Assembly: GCF_000715075.1 (NCBI RefSeq)
Contig: NC_134082.1
Location: 61,591,466 to 61,655,465, forward strand
DNA: 64,000 nucleotides
Direction of reading: 5' to 3'
DNA from: Nicotiana tabacum
Taxonomy: Eukaryota > Streptophyta > Magnoliopsida > Solanales > Solanaceae
Shown: positions 21,774 through 33,446 of the stretch, piece after piece
Position numbering within the stretch: the stretch's first letter is position 1
How the letters are laid out: each line of letters opens with the position of its first letter
Made by a program: the position numbers and the translations under genes
Notes under the pieces: model-generated
Databases searched by the model: none
What the model was told of the DNA's origin: nothing
The model's input: the letters and a program-made list of their open reading frames with translations, nothing else

Positions 21774-24700
21774 TGTGAGCACGTGATTTTTGTTTTCGCG
21801 ACAATCACTTCAAAAGAAACAAAAATAATAGCAATTGGTCTTGCTGTACAGTTTTTTTTGGATTTTTACGTGGCATTTTTGTTAGTTATTTTGTGATCTT
21901 GTCCATTTTTATTTTATCAAACACAAAAATGTGTGTCGTGTGTAGTTGAACCATAATCCAGTTATTAAAAGAAAAATCACAAAATATGCATCTTTTGCCC
22001 TTTTTTTGCCTTGGTTTGATTTTACCTATTTTTAATATTTTAATATGTGTGTAATAATTGCTTTAAGTGTTAATTAATGAGGTTTAATTTTGTTTAATTA
22101 GGGTTTTGTGTTTTAAAATCAGAAATGAAAGAAAAGGGTGAAATTTGGTTTAAAATAGATTTGGGCTGGTTTCCTATTTAAAAATCTGAGGCCCAAAAAA
22201 GCAGCCCAAGCAACCGGTCCAGCAGACCCATCTCCAGGTCTCCAAACGACGTAGTTTGACACCAAAACTACGTCGTTTCAGGGGGCAACCCATCTCAGCC
22301 GTTCAAGCCACCCTGATCTAACGGCCCTCATCATATCCCCCGTACCCACATACAAACCCGACCCGTTCAACCCCGAACCAACCCGACCCCAATACTAAAC
22401 CAAATGACACCGTTTGGATTAACCCTTGAATCCAGGCCGTTGATCTCGAGTGATCTAATGTCCAAGACCCAACCATTCACCCCGTATAAAAGCCTCCATA
22501 TCATACCCTGCCCCCTATCCAAGACCCCCTGCCCTTAGGTCGTCTCCTTCACAGGCCCAAACCCTCGGAACCCTAGAGCCGCCCCCCTTTCCCCTCACCA
22601 AGAACACGGCGGCAAGGACGCTAGTGACCACCACCTTAACACCATAGGACCGCCTCACCACCCTGAACATAGATTTGTTGTCCTTTTGCCTCGAATCAAA
22701 CCCTAGGTTCTCGAATCTTCATTTGAAGATTCGAGCAAAACTCGATCTACACCAAACCACCCCAGGTTCATACCGGGCACTCCCCTGATCTCCCTCGTGA
22801 CCACACCATGCTTGGTTTGGTCCGAATCTAACCAGGGAAACACAAATAACAAATCTGCCCCTTAGGAACCCTAGGAACCCTGAGCCAATCTGTGTCCGTT
22901 TGAACTAAATGATTAGGGTCTAATGGACCTTAATCGAAGTGTTCTCAGTAGAGAACACTTCGATTAAAGTCCGTTCAACCCCAAGAAAGGTCGATTCAAA
23001 TCCGAGCTAAGGCTTTCTGATTTTTCAAGGCTTTAAGGTAATTTTTGTTTTCTTTTTCTTTATGAGTTCATCTTGTCTGTTGTAATTGAATGTCTGTTCA
23101 TATGTCCAAATGTTTTGTTTAATTTATATTTTGAATTTTTGTCGATTGTGTTGTCCACCTTGCCCGGACCTCTGTGTTTAGTCAAGTTTCTCTTCATTTA
23201 TTGATCGTGTGTATGTGTGTAAGCTGTACAATCAATTGAATTTAAATTTGGTTGATTAATTAGCCCCAGAACAACCTTGTTCAGTCAGTACAATTTGAAT
23301 CACACGTTGATACTGTTAGATTTCTGATCATTGGCTTCGATTATATGTGTTACAACTAGTATAGTCGAGTCGATATACGTCGCCAATTAGTTTAGCTTGG
23401 AATGATAATAATCTGATTCATGTTATGGTTTTTGTGTGAGGTTCTGTCTGAATCCAACTGGGAACTAAGTATAGCTATTTGTGGATTTGAATCAGAAACA
23501 TTTATAGTTTAGTTTGTGGGTTTCAGTTCAGCTTGAGTTCTGAATTGATAGCATGTGCACTATAGTGCTTTAATAATTAGAGCAAATGGGACAGCATGGG
23601 CTGTCAGGCCACCTTCAGGCTGCCCATACCTTGGTTTTAATTTAAATAAGATGATAAAGGGCTGTCAGGGAATCTCATGGGAAGGGTTCTACTTTTAAAA
23701 GATGAGTGGAAAAACAGCAGAAAAGAGGGGGGTTCTGATGTGTTTAACAGGCTGTAAATGGCCTAATGCTAGGCTATAAATAGAGAGACCATACGGACAA
23801 AGAGAGGACACATACACATACACAGAGAGAGACCACAAAAAACAGGCATATACATACACACAGGGAGAGGCATATATACAGGAGACAGTTAGAGAAAACA
23901 CACAGATAGATAGAGGGGGAGAGATAGAAATCACACAGACAAAATCAGAAACTGTTCTTCCCATTGTTTGTCTTGATTTCACTTGTTTCGACCTGTTTTA
24001 ATCAATACTGATCTTTCCAAGTCCCAACTGAGTTTACTGGTTGTGTGTTTCATTGGTTTATTTCTGGATTTGGTCTGCCTGGAGTTCTGATTCTACTCTA
24101 CTGCTTGCTGCTGTCATTTTGCTACTTTTTCCATCGGCTATAGTTGCATCTTGCACTGGAACTTGTTCTGCTGCTACTTATCTGTTACTGCTGTTGTTCG
24201 TTTACACTACTGCTCTACTGACTCTCCTGCTTCTTCATTGTAAGCATTTCCCGGGTACACATTTCGAGTCCCACATTGGTGTAACTGATGTAACAATGAA
24301 AAACATGAATTGAAAGATCTGAAGGAATTATAATCATCTGCTGTTTTACTTACAGCTTTTTATAAATGTTGTTAAGTTATGTAAATTTTAGTTTGTAGTT
24401 CAATAGAGAATACATTAGTAAGTTTGTACTTAATTGAAGCTTATGCTGATCTAAAACCGCGATATGTGATTCGTTTAGTGGTATACAGGATGTAACTATA
24501 ATTCATGGAATATGCAACCATTTAGTATGATTGTTAATTCAAACTCGTTCTTCAGCATGCTTTGAATATGTAGGGTGGACGGCTTTTAAATCTCGCCAAA
24601 TACAATACAGTTTTAGATTCTCGAGTTTCAACTTCATTAGGCAGTTTATAGGACGAGTTTTGAATACCATTAGTAGCATCCTTTAATAAGGAATTCTATT

Positions 24701-25659
24701 AATCCTGTTTAAATGAGTTAATTTAAATTTAGCTTAAGGAGTGTTTGGAGTAAGTGTAGCGTTTCATCAATCACGTATGTAATTCTTTTTATCAAATTAA
24801 AAGCATGTTCCATGAGGTACAGCATTCTTCACCTTGTAAATAATTAATCATATAACTAATAAGAGGTCGGGATTAGCTAAGCATGCAATTTAATTAGCAT
24901 ACATTTTCTTTCTTCTATTTTTAGAGACGAACATAATAGAAATGTAGTCACTGTAGGTTTATCCTTTCAAACAATGAGACGAGCCTCGCTAAATAAAAAA
25001 ATGCAAATTGTGGGGCCCTCAATAATTGATCACAATAAATACTCAGAATTTTGGAACGACTGTTTAATGAATTTCACTGTCTTCCCCAAAGATAATAACG
25101 CGTTTAGACTCTTTAAGGCGCGACTTAATTAAATTACATTCTTAAATTCGGGTGCGCATTTATGTGACCCAAATTCAAATCTCAACGAAGTCGAAATGTG
25201 TTAACAACTACGGGTGCATTGATTGTGACGTGGTTCGAGATGCATTTTCACTACGTTGCAATTCTATAAAAATAAATGATAATAATAAAAGCGGTTTTAA
25301 ATTCAATAAAAGCACATAAGTCACAACATGTATTTAAATCAGATATTTAGTCATTATAACAATTTAAGCGACCGTGCTAGAACTACGGGATTCGAGGGTG
25401 CCTAACACCTTCCCTCGGGTCAACAGAATTCCTTACTTAGAATTTCTGGTTCGCAGACTTCATTTGGAAAAGTCGAAAATTTCCTCGATTTGGGATTCAA
25501 GATAAACCGGTGACTTGGGACACCAAAAGCCAAACCTTTCCCAAGTGGCGACTCTGAATTGAATAAATAATCTCATTTCGAATATTGTCACTTAAATTGG
25601 AAAAACTCCCTCGCGCATTTATCCCTTCGGGGCCGGACGCGCAAAAAGGTGGTGTGACA
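21774..25659 (+). repeat. 3' LTR of the Ogre-like element
   Basis: It begins TGTGAGCACGTG and ends GGTGTGACA, and keeps the inverted repeat (22244-22278), TATA boxes (22485 and 23775) and hairpin (22925-22972) of the 5' copy. The last bases read AAAAAGGTGGTGTGACA instead of AAAAAGGAGGTGTGACA. Confidence 0.95.
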
Positions 25660-25664
25660 CAAAG
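25660..25664. repeat. Target-site duplication, right copy (CAAAG)
   Basis: Identical to 2713-2717 and directly after the LTR end. Confidence 0.95.
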
Positions 25665-27530
25665 TCAAGGGTATTTTTCTCTGCCAATTGCCAACCCCAC
25701 CAAATGAATACCAACTCCAACAACCTATCCATTCAAGCCTCAACTACCTTTGACAAATACTTGGGATTCCCTATATTCTATAAAAGGCACGTCGACAATG
25801 ATTTCTAATTTATCATTGATAACATGCACTCCAAAATGGCTGGTTGAAAAACTAACCTTCTAAACATAACTGAGAGAACTACCTTAGTAAAAACCTCCCT
25901 AAACAACATTACTAGCCATGTCATGCAATTCATCAATCTTCCTTCAAAAAACAAAAGAAATTGATAAAATACAAAGGAATTTTATCTGGGGAACAACACC
26001 AAATAGGAAGAAAATGCACCTAGTAGACTAGGAAACTATCACCAAGCCTAAGATCCAGGGAGGCTGGGAATACAAAGGGCAGAGATGAAGAACAAAGCTA
26101 TCTATTCGGGTCTTGCCTGGAGGCTCTTTCATAACACCTCTTCCCTTAGGAAACAAACTTTGATTTCCAAGCACTGCAACTGGAGACACCCACTCCCTTC
26201 CCTCCCCCCCCCCCAAAAAAAAAAAAGAAGCAAAATCCTCCACTTGGCAGTGCATTCTCAAAGGTTGGGAAATATTTACACAAGCCAGGAGATTGGTGAT
26301 ACACAAAGGGAATAGAGTCAGCTTCATCAATGACTCCTGGATCCAAACCATCCATCAATTAGGTCCATGATAGAAGATCTCCTCACTCAAGTTGACCTGT
26401 CGACCACAATTTCTACCATCTACAACAATGGGGTTTGGGGTACCTCCCCCATCTCTCTGAACATCCCTCCAAACATCATAAACATCCTCTTAACCACCTT
26501 TATTCCACTCAATCCCATAAAGGAAGATAAAATGATATGGGGAAGCACAAGTAATGGCCTCTTCAGCAGCAAATCTACGTATATCCTCATTGCCAACATG
26601 GCCTTCTAGAAGGGGAAAGGGTATAGCAACAACTACTTGTGGATCAGGAAACTGAAGGGCCCCAATAAGATCAAAACATTCATATGGCTCTTTTACCATA
26701 AAAGGCTTCCCACAGGGGCATATCTCCACAATATTGGGGTTCATTGCAACCCAATGTACTGTTTTTGCAATGATGCTCTCAAAACCTCTGCCTACATCTT
26801 CTTTGATTGCCCTAATATGAAATCATTCTGGCAACAATTAACCTCAAAGAGTATCACTACAACACAAAACCAACACTCCACATTCACTCGCAGGGCCTGG
26901 GCTACCACATGGTCAACTCTCAAAAGAAAGCCATTAAACAACATCCTTAGTTGGGAAGATCTATTCCCCTTTAGCTTCTGGAAGATCTGGATTACCAGGA
27001 ATAATAACCTCTTCAACAATAAAAAAAAATGTGATCCCTACTTTTATTGTTTTGGCAAAGGCAACTAAGTATATCACTATCTCAGCAAACAAACCACCCA
27101 CAAAAGAAAAAGTCATCTGGATCAAATGGACTCCCCCCATCAAGAGGACATTATAAGTTCAACACTGATGGGGCAGCCATTGGGAATCCTGGTAAGGGAA
27201 GTGTGGGAGCAATTTTCAGGAACACTAGCGGAAACTGGGTTCTGGGTTTCATGGGAAGCCTACACCACACCACAAATACACAAGCCGAACTCCTTGCTGT
27301 TCTAAAGGGATTGAAGATTGCTGATCAAAGAAAACTCATACCACTTGAAATCAACACATACTCGACTGAGGTAATAAGAATGCTTAACTCGGGTAACTAT
27401 GTATTTGACTCAATCATTTTTGAATGCAGGTCAATCATTCTAAGACTAGGAGACGCACAACTACAGGGAGACGAACAAAGTAGCTAACCTGATGGCAAAG
27501 GAAGGTGCAAGCAAAGATTTTTTTAGGTAA
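25665..27530 (+). mobile_element. LINE, 3' portion: rest of RT, zinc-finger region and RNase H (degenerate)
   Basis: The frame broken at 2717 resumes here (SRVFFSAN, then FDKYLGFPIF). Further on, in broken frames, come the reverse-transcriptase C-terminus, a zf-RVT-like region around 26600-27000 (IKTFIWLFYHKRLPTGAYL, CFCNDALKTSAYIFFDCPN) and a plant LINE RNase H at about 27120-27487 (FNTDGAAIGNPGKGSVGAIF, NTQAELLAVLKGL). The third RNase H acidic site reads INTYSTEV, with Tyr where the family has Asp. Together with 718-2717 this is one L1-type element with no intact ORF. No clear poly(A) tail is visible. Confidence 0.85.
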
Positions 27531-28875
27531 CACGTAACGATATTCTAGGTAGTAAAAAATAATAGGTACTCACTAAAATAATAAACACTACATTATGATA
27601 AAAAGGCGGGACCCTTTTATGTAGACTTCTCGGAATGGTCAATTCAATGAAGGTGTGTATATCTAGTTAGAGTATCTTGTTTGGTATGCTCAACAATCAG
27701 TTCACCTTCTATTGAATCTTGATTTGATGGTCCACACCTCTTGGAAGATTATATGAAAATCCTCATCTCTGAGTCCTTTGTGGAAAACCATTCATATAAG
27801 TCTAATACTCCTAACAGATACATTTTAGATCTAAGAGCTCCTTTCTCTTTCATTTTATGTAGTTCATAGAGAAGTGTTGAACGTCCAACTAGAAAGAAGG
27901 AACTCGGTCTAAAGTCTGAAGTTAGGTTCTTGCAGTTTAAACTTGAAATTTGAAGAGGCGATTAAATGTAAAAGCTTTTTGTAAACTCAAGCTATTCTTT
28001 AAGTAGCGGGTGCTAAAACTGACTATTATGCAATTGCCCCGGACATTGCTTGTTTAATGATGTGCCCAACATGGAAGAAGATTTACTTCGAGACTGGAGA
28101 CACACATATCTGCTTACAATTTTCTTTGATAACGATAGTATCCGAATTTGAACCCTCCATAATTCACTTCCATTGGGCGTCACATATCTTCTACCTATAA
28201 ATACAAATTCTAAATCGACCTATAGAACGTTGCCCTATAATGGGCATTTCATAGCGTTTAGAGACCAAGCACTTTAGAGATCAACAAATACCCCTGAGAA
28301 CAGGAAAAGATGTTCACGAATCTTTGAAGAAATCCTCAAGGAATCCGGAAGAAGAGAAACAAAGCAAATACTACAAAAGAGCTAGCCAAAATCATTTCCT
28401 GAGTCCAAAAAGAGAGTTGTGGTATACTCATTACAGGACCATAAGAAAGTTGTGGTATACTAATTCCAGGACCATACTACGTTCCGTTCGTGCAAAACTA
28501 CAAGAATTCCCTCTTGGTCATTGCAAGCATCATAACACGGCCTACAAATCATTTATTCAAGCAAAATGATAATTTCATCTTGAAAAAAAAGGCAAACTAA
28601 GATATAAGATGACAAGAATCGAAAATTTCATCAGACCATAATTCCAGCATCAGCACTAGAACTAAATTTCCCACGGTTTGTGATTTCACATTGTTCAGTT
28701 TGCAAACAAAGGTAAAAGTTAAAAGTTAGCTCTACATCAGCACAATGAACAAACACACCAAACATTCATTCATTAATAGCATAATACTTCTTCCCACTCT
28801 AGACACACCAAAATACAAAGATCTTCGGTAGCAGTTTTCCCTTGCATCTAGGAATTCATAGGACTTGATAAACTC
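27531..28875. other. Intergenic DNA and 3' flank of the SR gene
   Basis: I see no supported gene. A short frame at 28324-28569 has no recognisable motif. An imperfect direct repeat (GTTGTGGTATACT) lies at 28420-28465. The part nearest 28875 probably holds the 3' UTR of the SR gene. Confidence 0.5.
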
Positions 28876-31542
28876 CTATCTTGGACCACGAGCATAGCCT
28901 CTTTCATAAGGAGAATACGACCTAGAACGCTCCCTTCTTGACCTTCCCCCATAAGGTGAGCGCCTAGGAGAATAATCTCGTCTGCTTCTATAAGGTGAAT
29001 GCCTTGGAGATCTTCGGTACCCATAGTCCTCACGGTCTCTATATCTACCACGGTCACCACGACCTTGGAACAAAGCAACCAGTAGTTAAGAACTTCCGCA
29101 ATTACTCTGAATATGCAATACAAACTTGTACAAAAATAGGAACACTCACCTTCACCCCTTGCGTTCTTAAGCCCGAGATAGTGACCAGGTGTAGGAGTCC
29201 TTGCACGTTTCCTTCGAGACTGGAAAATATATAATGTTTCAATATGGGAAATCTGAACAAAATGCACATTTACATCCAAAAGAAATAGGATATATCTAGA
29301 CCAAACAATGTAGTCCTTGTTGTAATAAAGAATGAACACAACATTCTCTCATCTGGGCAACGAAATCAGATTCATTTACTTTCCCTTCCATACTTGGTAA
29401 AGAGGTGGCACAAGCACATGACAATACTATCTTAGTTGTGAAATAGAGCAGGGTAGTTATTTAAACATGTTTTACCACAGGAAGAAAAGATGGAAGATAG
29501 AAACCAATGTCAGGTATGCGATACCATAAAAGCTTGATTAGATTGTTGATAATGACCGTTGATTAGTTGAGAGTTGAAAGTATTTCCCGAGGTAATGCCA
29601 AGTATGCGATAGCATAAAAGCCTGTTTAGATTGTTGATAATGACCGTTGATTAGTTGAGAGTTGAAAGTATTTGCTGAGGTTGTATAGTTGTTGGGCAAT
29701 ATAGTTGCTAAGTTTAGTTGATCAGATGCATGTGAAAAGCTGTTTTAGCAGGCCATTGATCAAGCTGAGTGAATATAATGTTGCAAGGGAAGAACTGGTC
29801 ATCTTTGATTGCTGCCAACAAAACTGACGCAATGTCTTCTGAATATAACCAGAAAGCCTCCAAGTTAAGAAAACAGATATGCAATCAAATAGGAAGCACA
29901 TAGTTCACCACTCAGTGTACAAGTAACTAACCTTTTCCACTGTTATGTAACGGCCTTCAAGAACTGACTGATTCAGGTGTTTAATGCAGCGATTAGCATC
30001 TTCAAGAGAATCCATCGTTATAAAAGCAAAACCACGAGAAATCCGAGAACGTGGTTCCACGACAAGAAAAACTGATTTCACCTAGAAAAAAAATTGTAAA
30101 AGCAATTGAAGAAATTGATAACGGTACAATGGTAAGCTATTCTGATCAAAATGCCACCGAAGATCAATCTGTTGGTGTACATATTGACGAGACCCTACTC
30201 ACGGATAACACAATACTCCTGGTTTTGGAGGGAAAAAATCTTTCCGTGTGCCAGGAAGCGCTGGAGGAGAGGGAACTGGATAAGGAATAAGAAAATAATT
30301 GGCGATACACATACTAATAATAACCAACCTTTCCCTCCTTTGAGAAATGTTCCTCCAGGTCCCTTTCCGTCACCCTTGTAGATAAACCAGTCACATAAAG
30401 TGTGTTTCCAGGATTAGAAACTTCTCCCCTGAATAAGTCATACAGGATAACATAAGTAGCTTCAAAACAAGCCATCAACACACACTAAGTTCCAGGTAAT
30501 ATGCACGTATCTCTACAATAAGAAATACTAAGTCAGAGTAGAGCTAAAGTTCCAACAGACCTTCCACGACTTCTTGACCTTGATCTGGACCTGGATCTTC
30601 CCCTTGGCCTCGAATATGATCCAGGTGGGGATCTAGACCTTGACTTTTCTTCCCAAGGAGAAGGAGAGCGCGAATACCTATTCCATAAACAGATAAATGG
30701 AAAAAAAGTTTAAACAACATATTAAAAGGATACTTCAAATAATGGAGTGTCTTTTTTTGCATGTAAGACTTTCATACAAATCATAAAGGAATCTTCAATG
30801 GAGCCATCTTTTGCATTAAAACATTAATGTTGCTTGCTTTATACTCCAAGAAATTGCAGGTCTTCCGACACAGTTCCTTTGTGTGATTTTAGGCTATCTT
30901 GTCCCCTTTTAAAACCTTCACTCATATGCTTTCGCACCTACAAACCGGTGCAACTTTAGGTCAACCATTCTCACAGTTTAAACTCTATGTGTCCTACTTG
31001 CACCTTCTGCTATACGTGATTATGTTTAATCTTGTATTACTGCACATTCATCTTAACATTCACATTTCTACGATATTCTATAATGTCAATTGGCACTAAT
31101 CTGAATGTCTATTTTCTTAGTCAAAATTGAAACCATAATCATCCAAAAGCTTATTCAAATGGTCTCAACTACATATATTCCTCCTATATATCACATAACC
31201 AAATAGATCTACCTCTCACTAGAGTCATAGACAAGTAAACATCAAACATCATATCAAAAACCCTAGCGTACAACAAATAAATGCAAGTACCAATTTGTAA
31301 GAGCAAGATGCTTCAACATAAAAATCAAAAGACATATGGGGAATTGGTAACAGAAACAAAGCCTAACCTTTTGCGAGGAGAATCAGCCTGCAAAGAATCA
31401 AACATATGTTCAATTAGTTGAATTGGCAACAATAATCAGAGAAAAATGGATTATTGCAATCTCTGTCTAAAACACACAAAAACACATGCTGATACATGCA
31501 GGAAGACGAATCGCAGGTAGGACGAGAGAGATCTCTTACCAT
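28876..31542 (-). CDS. SR45a: SR45a / transformer-2-like serine/arginine-rich splicing factor
   Basis: Seven coding exons on the minus strand: 31540-31542 (ATG only), 31368-31387, 30561-30677, 30329-30428, 29932-30081, 29150-29219, 28876-29063. They total 648 bases with consistent phase and GT-AG introns, giving 215 aa. Residues 2-47 form an RS-rich arm (SPRKRYSRSPSPWEEKSRSR). Residues 56-130 are an RRM with RNP2 LYVTGL (57-62) and RNP1-like SRGFAFITM (95-103). The linker KRARTPTPGHYLGLKNARG is characteristic of Tra2/SR45a proteins. Residues 154-215 are a second RS arm ending YERGYARGPR. The protein acts in the nucleus in splice-site choice. It is shorter than Arabidopsis SR45a because the C-terminal RS arm is short. 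Intron 5 carries a tandem duplication. Confidence 0.9.
29506..29680 (-). repeat. 88-bp tandem duplication in an SR45a intron
   Basis: Two copies (29506-29593 and 29594-29680) share GTATGCGATA and a long identical stretch around GTTGATAATGACCG, differing at a few positions. It lies in the 712-base intron 29220-29931. Confidence 0.85.
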
Positions 31543-31557
31543 TTCCCAGGAGACGAG

Positions 31558-31676
31558 AAAACCCTAAATCGCCAAAAGGGGGAGAAAGGGAAAGCGATGT
31601 AATGTGGCAATTATACTTCAGACTCGTGCCATATAAGTACAAGAAAATTAGGTGAACACCTTAAATTACATTTATA
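31558..31676 (-). promoter_or_regulatory. SR45a core promoter and 5' leader elements
   Basis: On the minus strand TATAAA at 31676-31671 lies about 130 bases before the ATG. A telo-box-like TTTAGGGTTT (31567-31558) sits in the leader, a motif common in plant genes of the RNA and translation machinery. Confidence 0.5.
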
Positions 31677-31679
31677 CCC

Positions 31680-33060
31680 CAAGGCTTTTGCAAAAATTAC
31701 ATTTATCGGGTAAGCCTTTGCCTACCCCTTTTATGTTTTGAGAGGAGCACAAGTAAAAACTTCGTCCACAAATTGCCATAGTTTTTTCCTAAGGGAATCT
31801 CACGAAAATGTCCCAATAAGTCAAGTTTATCAACCTTTAACTATTAATTATAAATTTATCAAAACTAGTTAAATATATATAAAAATTAAAAACCTACAAA
31901 AATAAGGTTTTTTCTCTCCAAGAATCACACACAAAAATCTCCTTTCATATTTTCAAATGTGATTAGCAACATTAGATACAAGACGAAAAGGAAATTTCAT
32001 GAATGAGGTAGCAAATAAAGTGATAAAATACAAAGAAATATATATACAAGATCTCAAAAATCTAAGCAAAAAGAGATTTTTTTTTCAATGGGTATGGTTG
32101 AGATTCATTGAAAATATATAGATGAGTCAATATACAAAATTTGAGGATGATTGGAAGTATTTTGGACTGATTTGATATCAAAATTCGTAGTTAAAATCGA
32201 GTTCAAAAAAGTTCTGCGACACATGTATCACGCATATACGTCACACCCTGGTGTATACATGGATATACATGAGATACACAATTGATACAAATATCGATAC
32301 ATATGTGATACACCTATCATTTTTTTCATGTTAATCTTTTACTACGAATTTTCATTGAGATTCATACTCCTTAAGATATATCTAATCTATTCTAATAACA
32401 CCCACTCAAAAGAAAGCAAAATTTCCGCTACAAATAATTAATTAGCTAATATTATTAATATTTTATGAATTTGTCAATTTTTGTAAAAAAACTACTTATA
32501 AATGGAGATAACTGGTATTTTTGCTTTTTCTAATCGGCAAGATTTGAAGTATAATTCGCTAAGTCATTCAAACCACAACTATATATCTATAGTCTAAAAT
32601 TTTCTTCTTGGAAGTTTCTTTCTTTTTTTTTTTTTTTTTTTGTTATTTATTTCAGGACGTGATACTTTTTTTTGTAAATAATATTCTTCCAGCTCATTTT
32701 TCGTGATTATTCTCAATATTGAAGTTGATACAGAAATCCAAATTTCTATGCATTATTTTCACAATCTTAGAAATCCTAATTGTCAAACTTATTTGAATCT
32801 AATCGTTCAATTAGAGAAGCTCTATCTATATTTTTTTTTAAAAGAGAGTTCTGGATTGAATAGCCTTTAATAAAGTTGAAACTAATAATTATAAAACCCC
32901 TATCAAACTCCGACTAGAATAAGAAAATCAGAATCACAACTCTCACTTTTTTTGCTTGCATCACTTGTAACTCACTTGATGATTCGTCCATGCTCAATTT
33001 TCTTAAACCAAATAATATATGATTTCATGTATCGAGAAAATTAAATAAACAATTAAAATA
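31680..33060. other. AT-rich intergenic DNA
   Basis: No gene seen. A cluster of GATAC/ATAC-type words (GATACACAATTGATAC and similar) occurs at 32215-32315, and there are poly-T runs near 32625 and 32830. Confidence 0.5.
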
Positions 33061-33063
33061 GTG

Positions 33064-33430
33064 CTATCTAACTTCTCTAAAAAAATGTTTCATTTGATCT
33101 TTTGTTGCCCTCTGACATGTAGCGGGAGTTCCATCCAAGTGTAATAAACAATTAAAGAAATGCAGTATGCTTGCTCGAGGCCTGCAATTATTAATCCGCC
33201 ATTCAACTTCATCTCCAATTTGGTGCCTCTCTCCCATCCTATATAACAGTGTAACCCAACCCAGATAGTTCTGGTACACTTAAGGTCAAAGAAGAGATGA
33301 GACATTGTTCCTTTGTATTCATTCGACATAGTACATATTCATTTGGTACACACACGTATTGTTTACCTTCCAAATTTGATAACAATTAAACTTATAATGA
33401 GGTTCTAAGGATACGTGATTTTACTTGAGC
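33064..33430 (-). mobile_element. Old LINE relic, 3' fragment
   Basis: On the minus strand a LINE zinc-finger-type tail is recognisable in broken frames (SHLFFDLKCTRTIWVGL, then ILHFFNCLLHLDGTPATCQ). The upstream part of this relic is at 37921-38480; the two pieces were separated by the younger LINE. Confidence 0.65.
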
Positions 33431-33446
33431 CCAGTACTAACATCTT
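33431..33446. repeat. Target-site duplication of the younger LINE, left copy
   Basis: CCAGTACTAACATCTT, identical to 37905-37920. Confidence 0.85.

Larger units (their letters stand above)
2718..25659 (+). mobile_element. Ogre-like (Ty3/gypsy, Tat lineage) LTR retrotransposon, full structure, coding-defective
   Basis: The element is 22,942 bp with LTRs of 3,867 and 3,886 bp that begin TGTGAGCA and end GTGTGACA, flanked by CAAAG on both sides. Order: LTR, primer-binding site (6589), ORF1 (7810-9867), gag-protease (10230-13979), splice-acceptor-like tract (to 14225), RT-RNase H (14248), second RNase H (15887), integrase (to 17672), long 3' region with tandem repeats, polypurine tract (21761), LTR. 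An ORF1 upstream of gag, size above 20 kb, a second RNase H and a probable intron before RT are the recognised marks of Ogre elements. Nine in-frame stops and two frameshifts break the ORFs. The LTRs differ by about 2 percent by eye in their first 500 bases. Confidence 0.95.

Noticed and set aside
28324..28569. 81-codon frame between the LINE and the SR gene
   Set aside because: No recognisable domain; it contains an imperfect direct repeat and lacks supporting context.
30051..30290. Plus-strand frame overlapping the SR45a RRM exon and intron
   Set aside because: Opposite strand to a well-supported exon; most of it lies in an intron and it has no domain.
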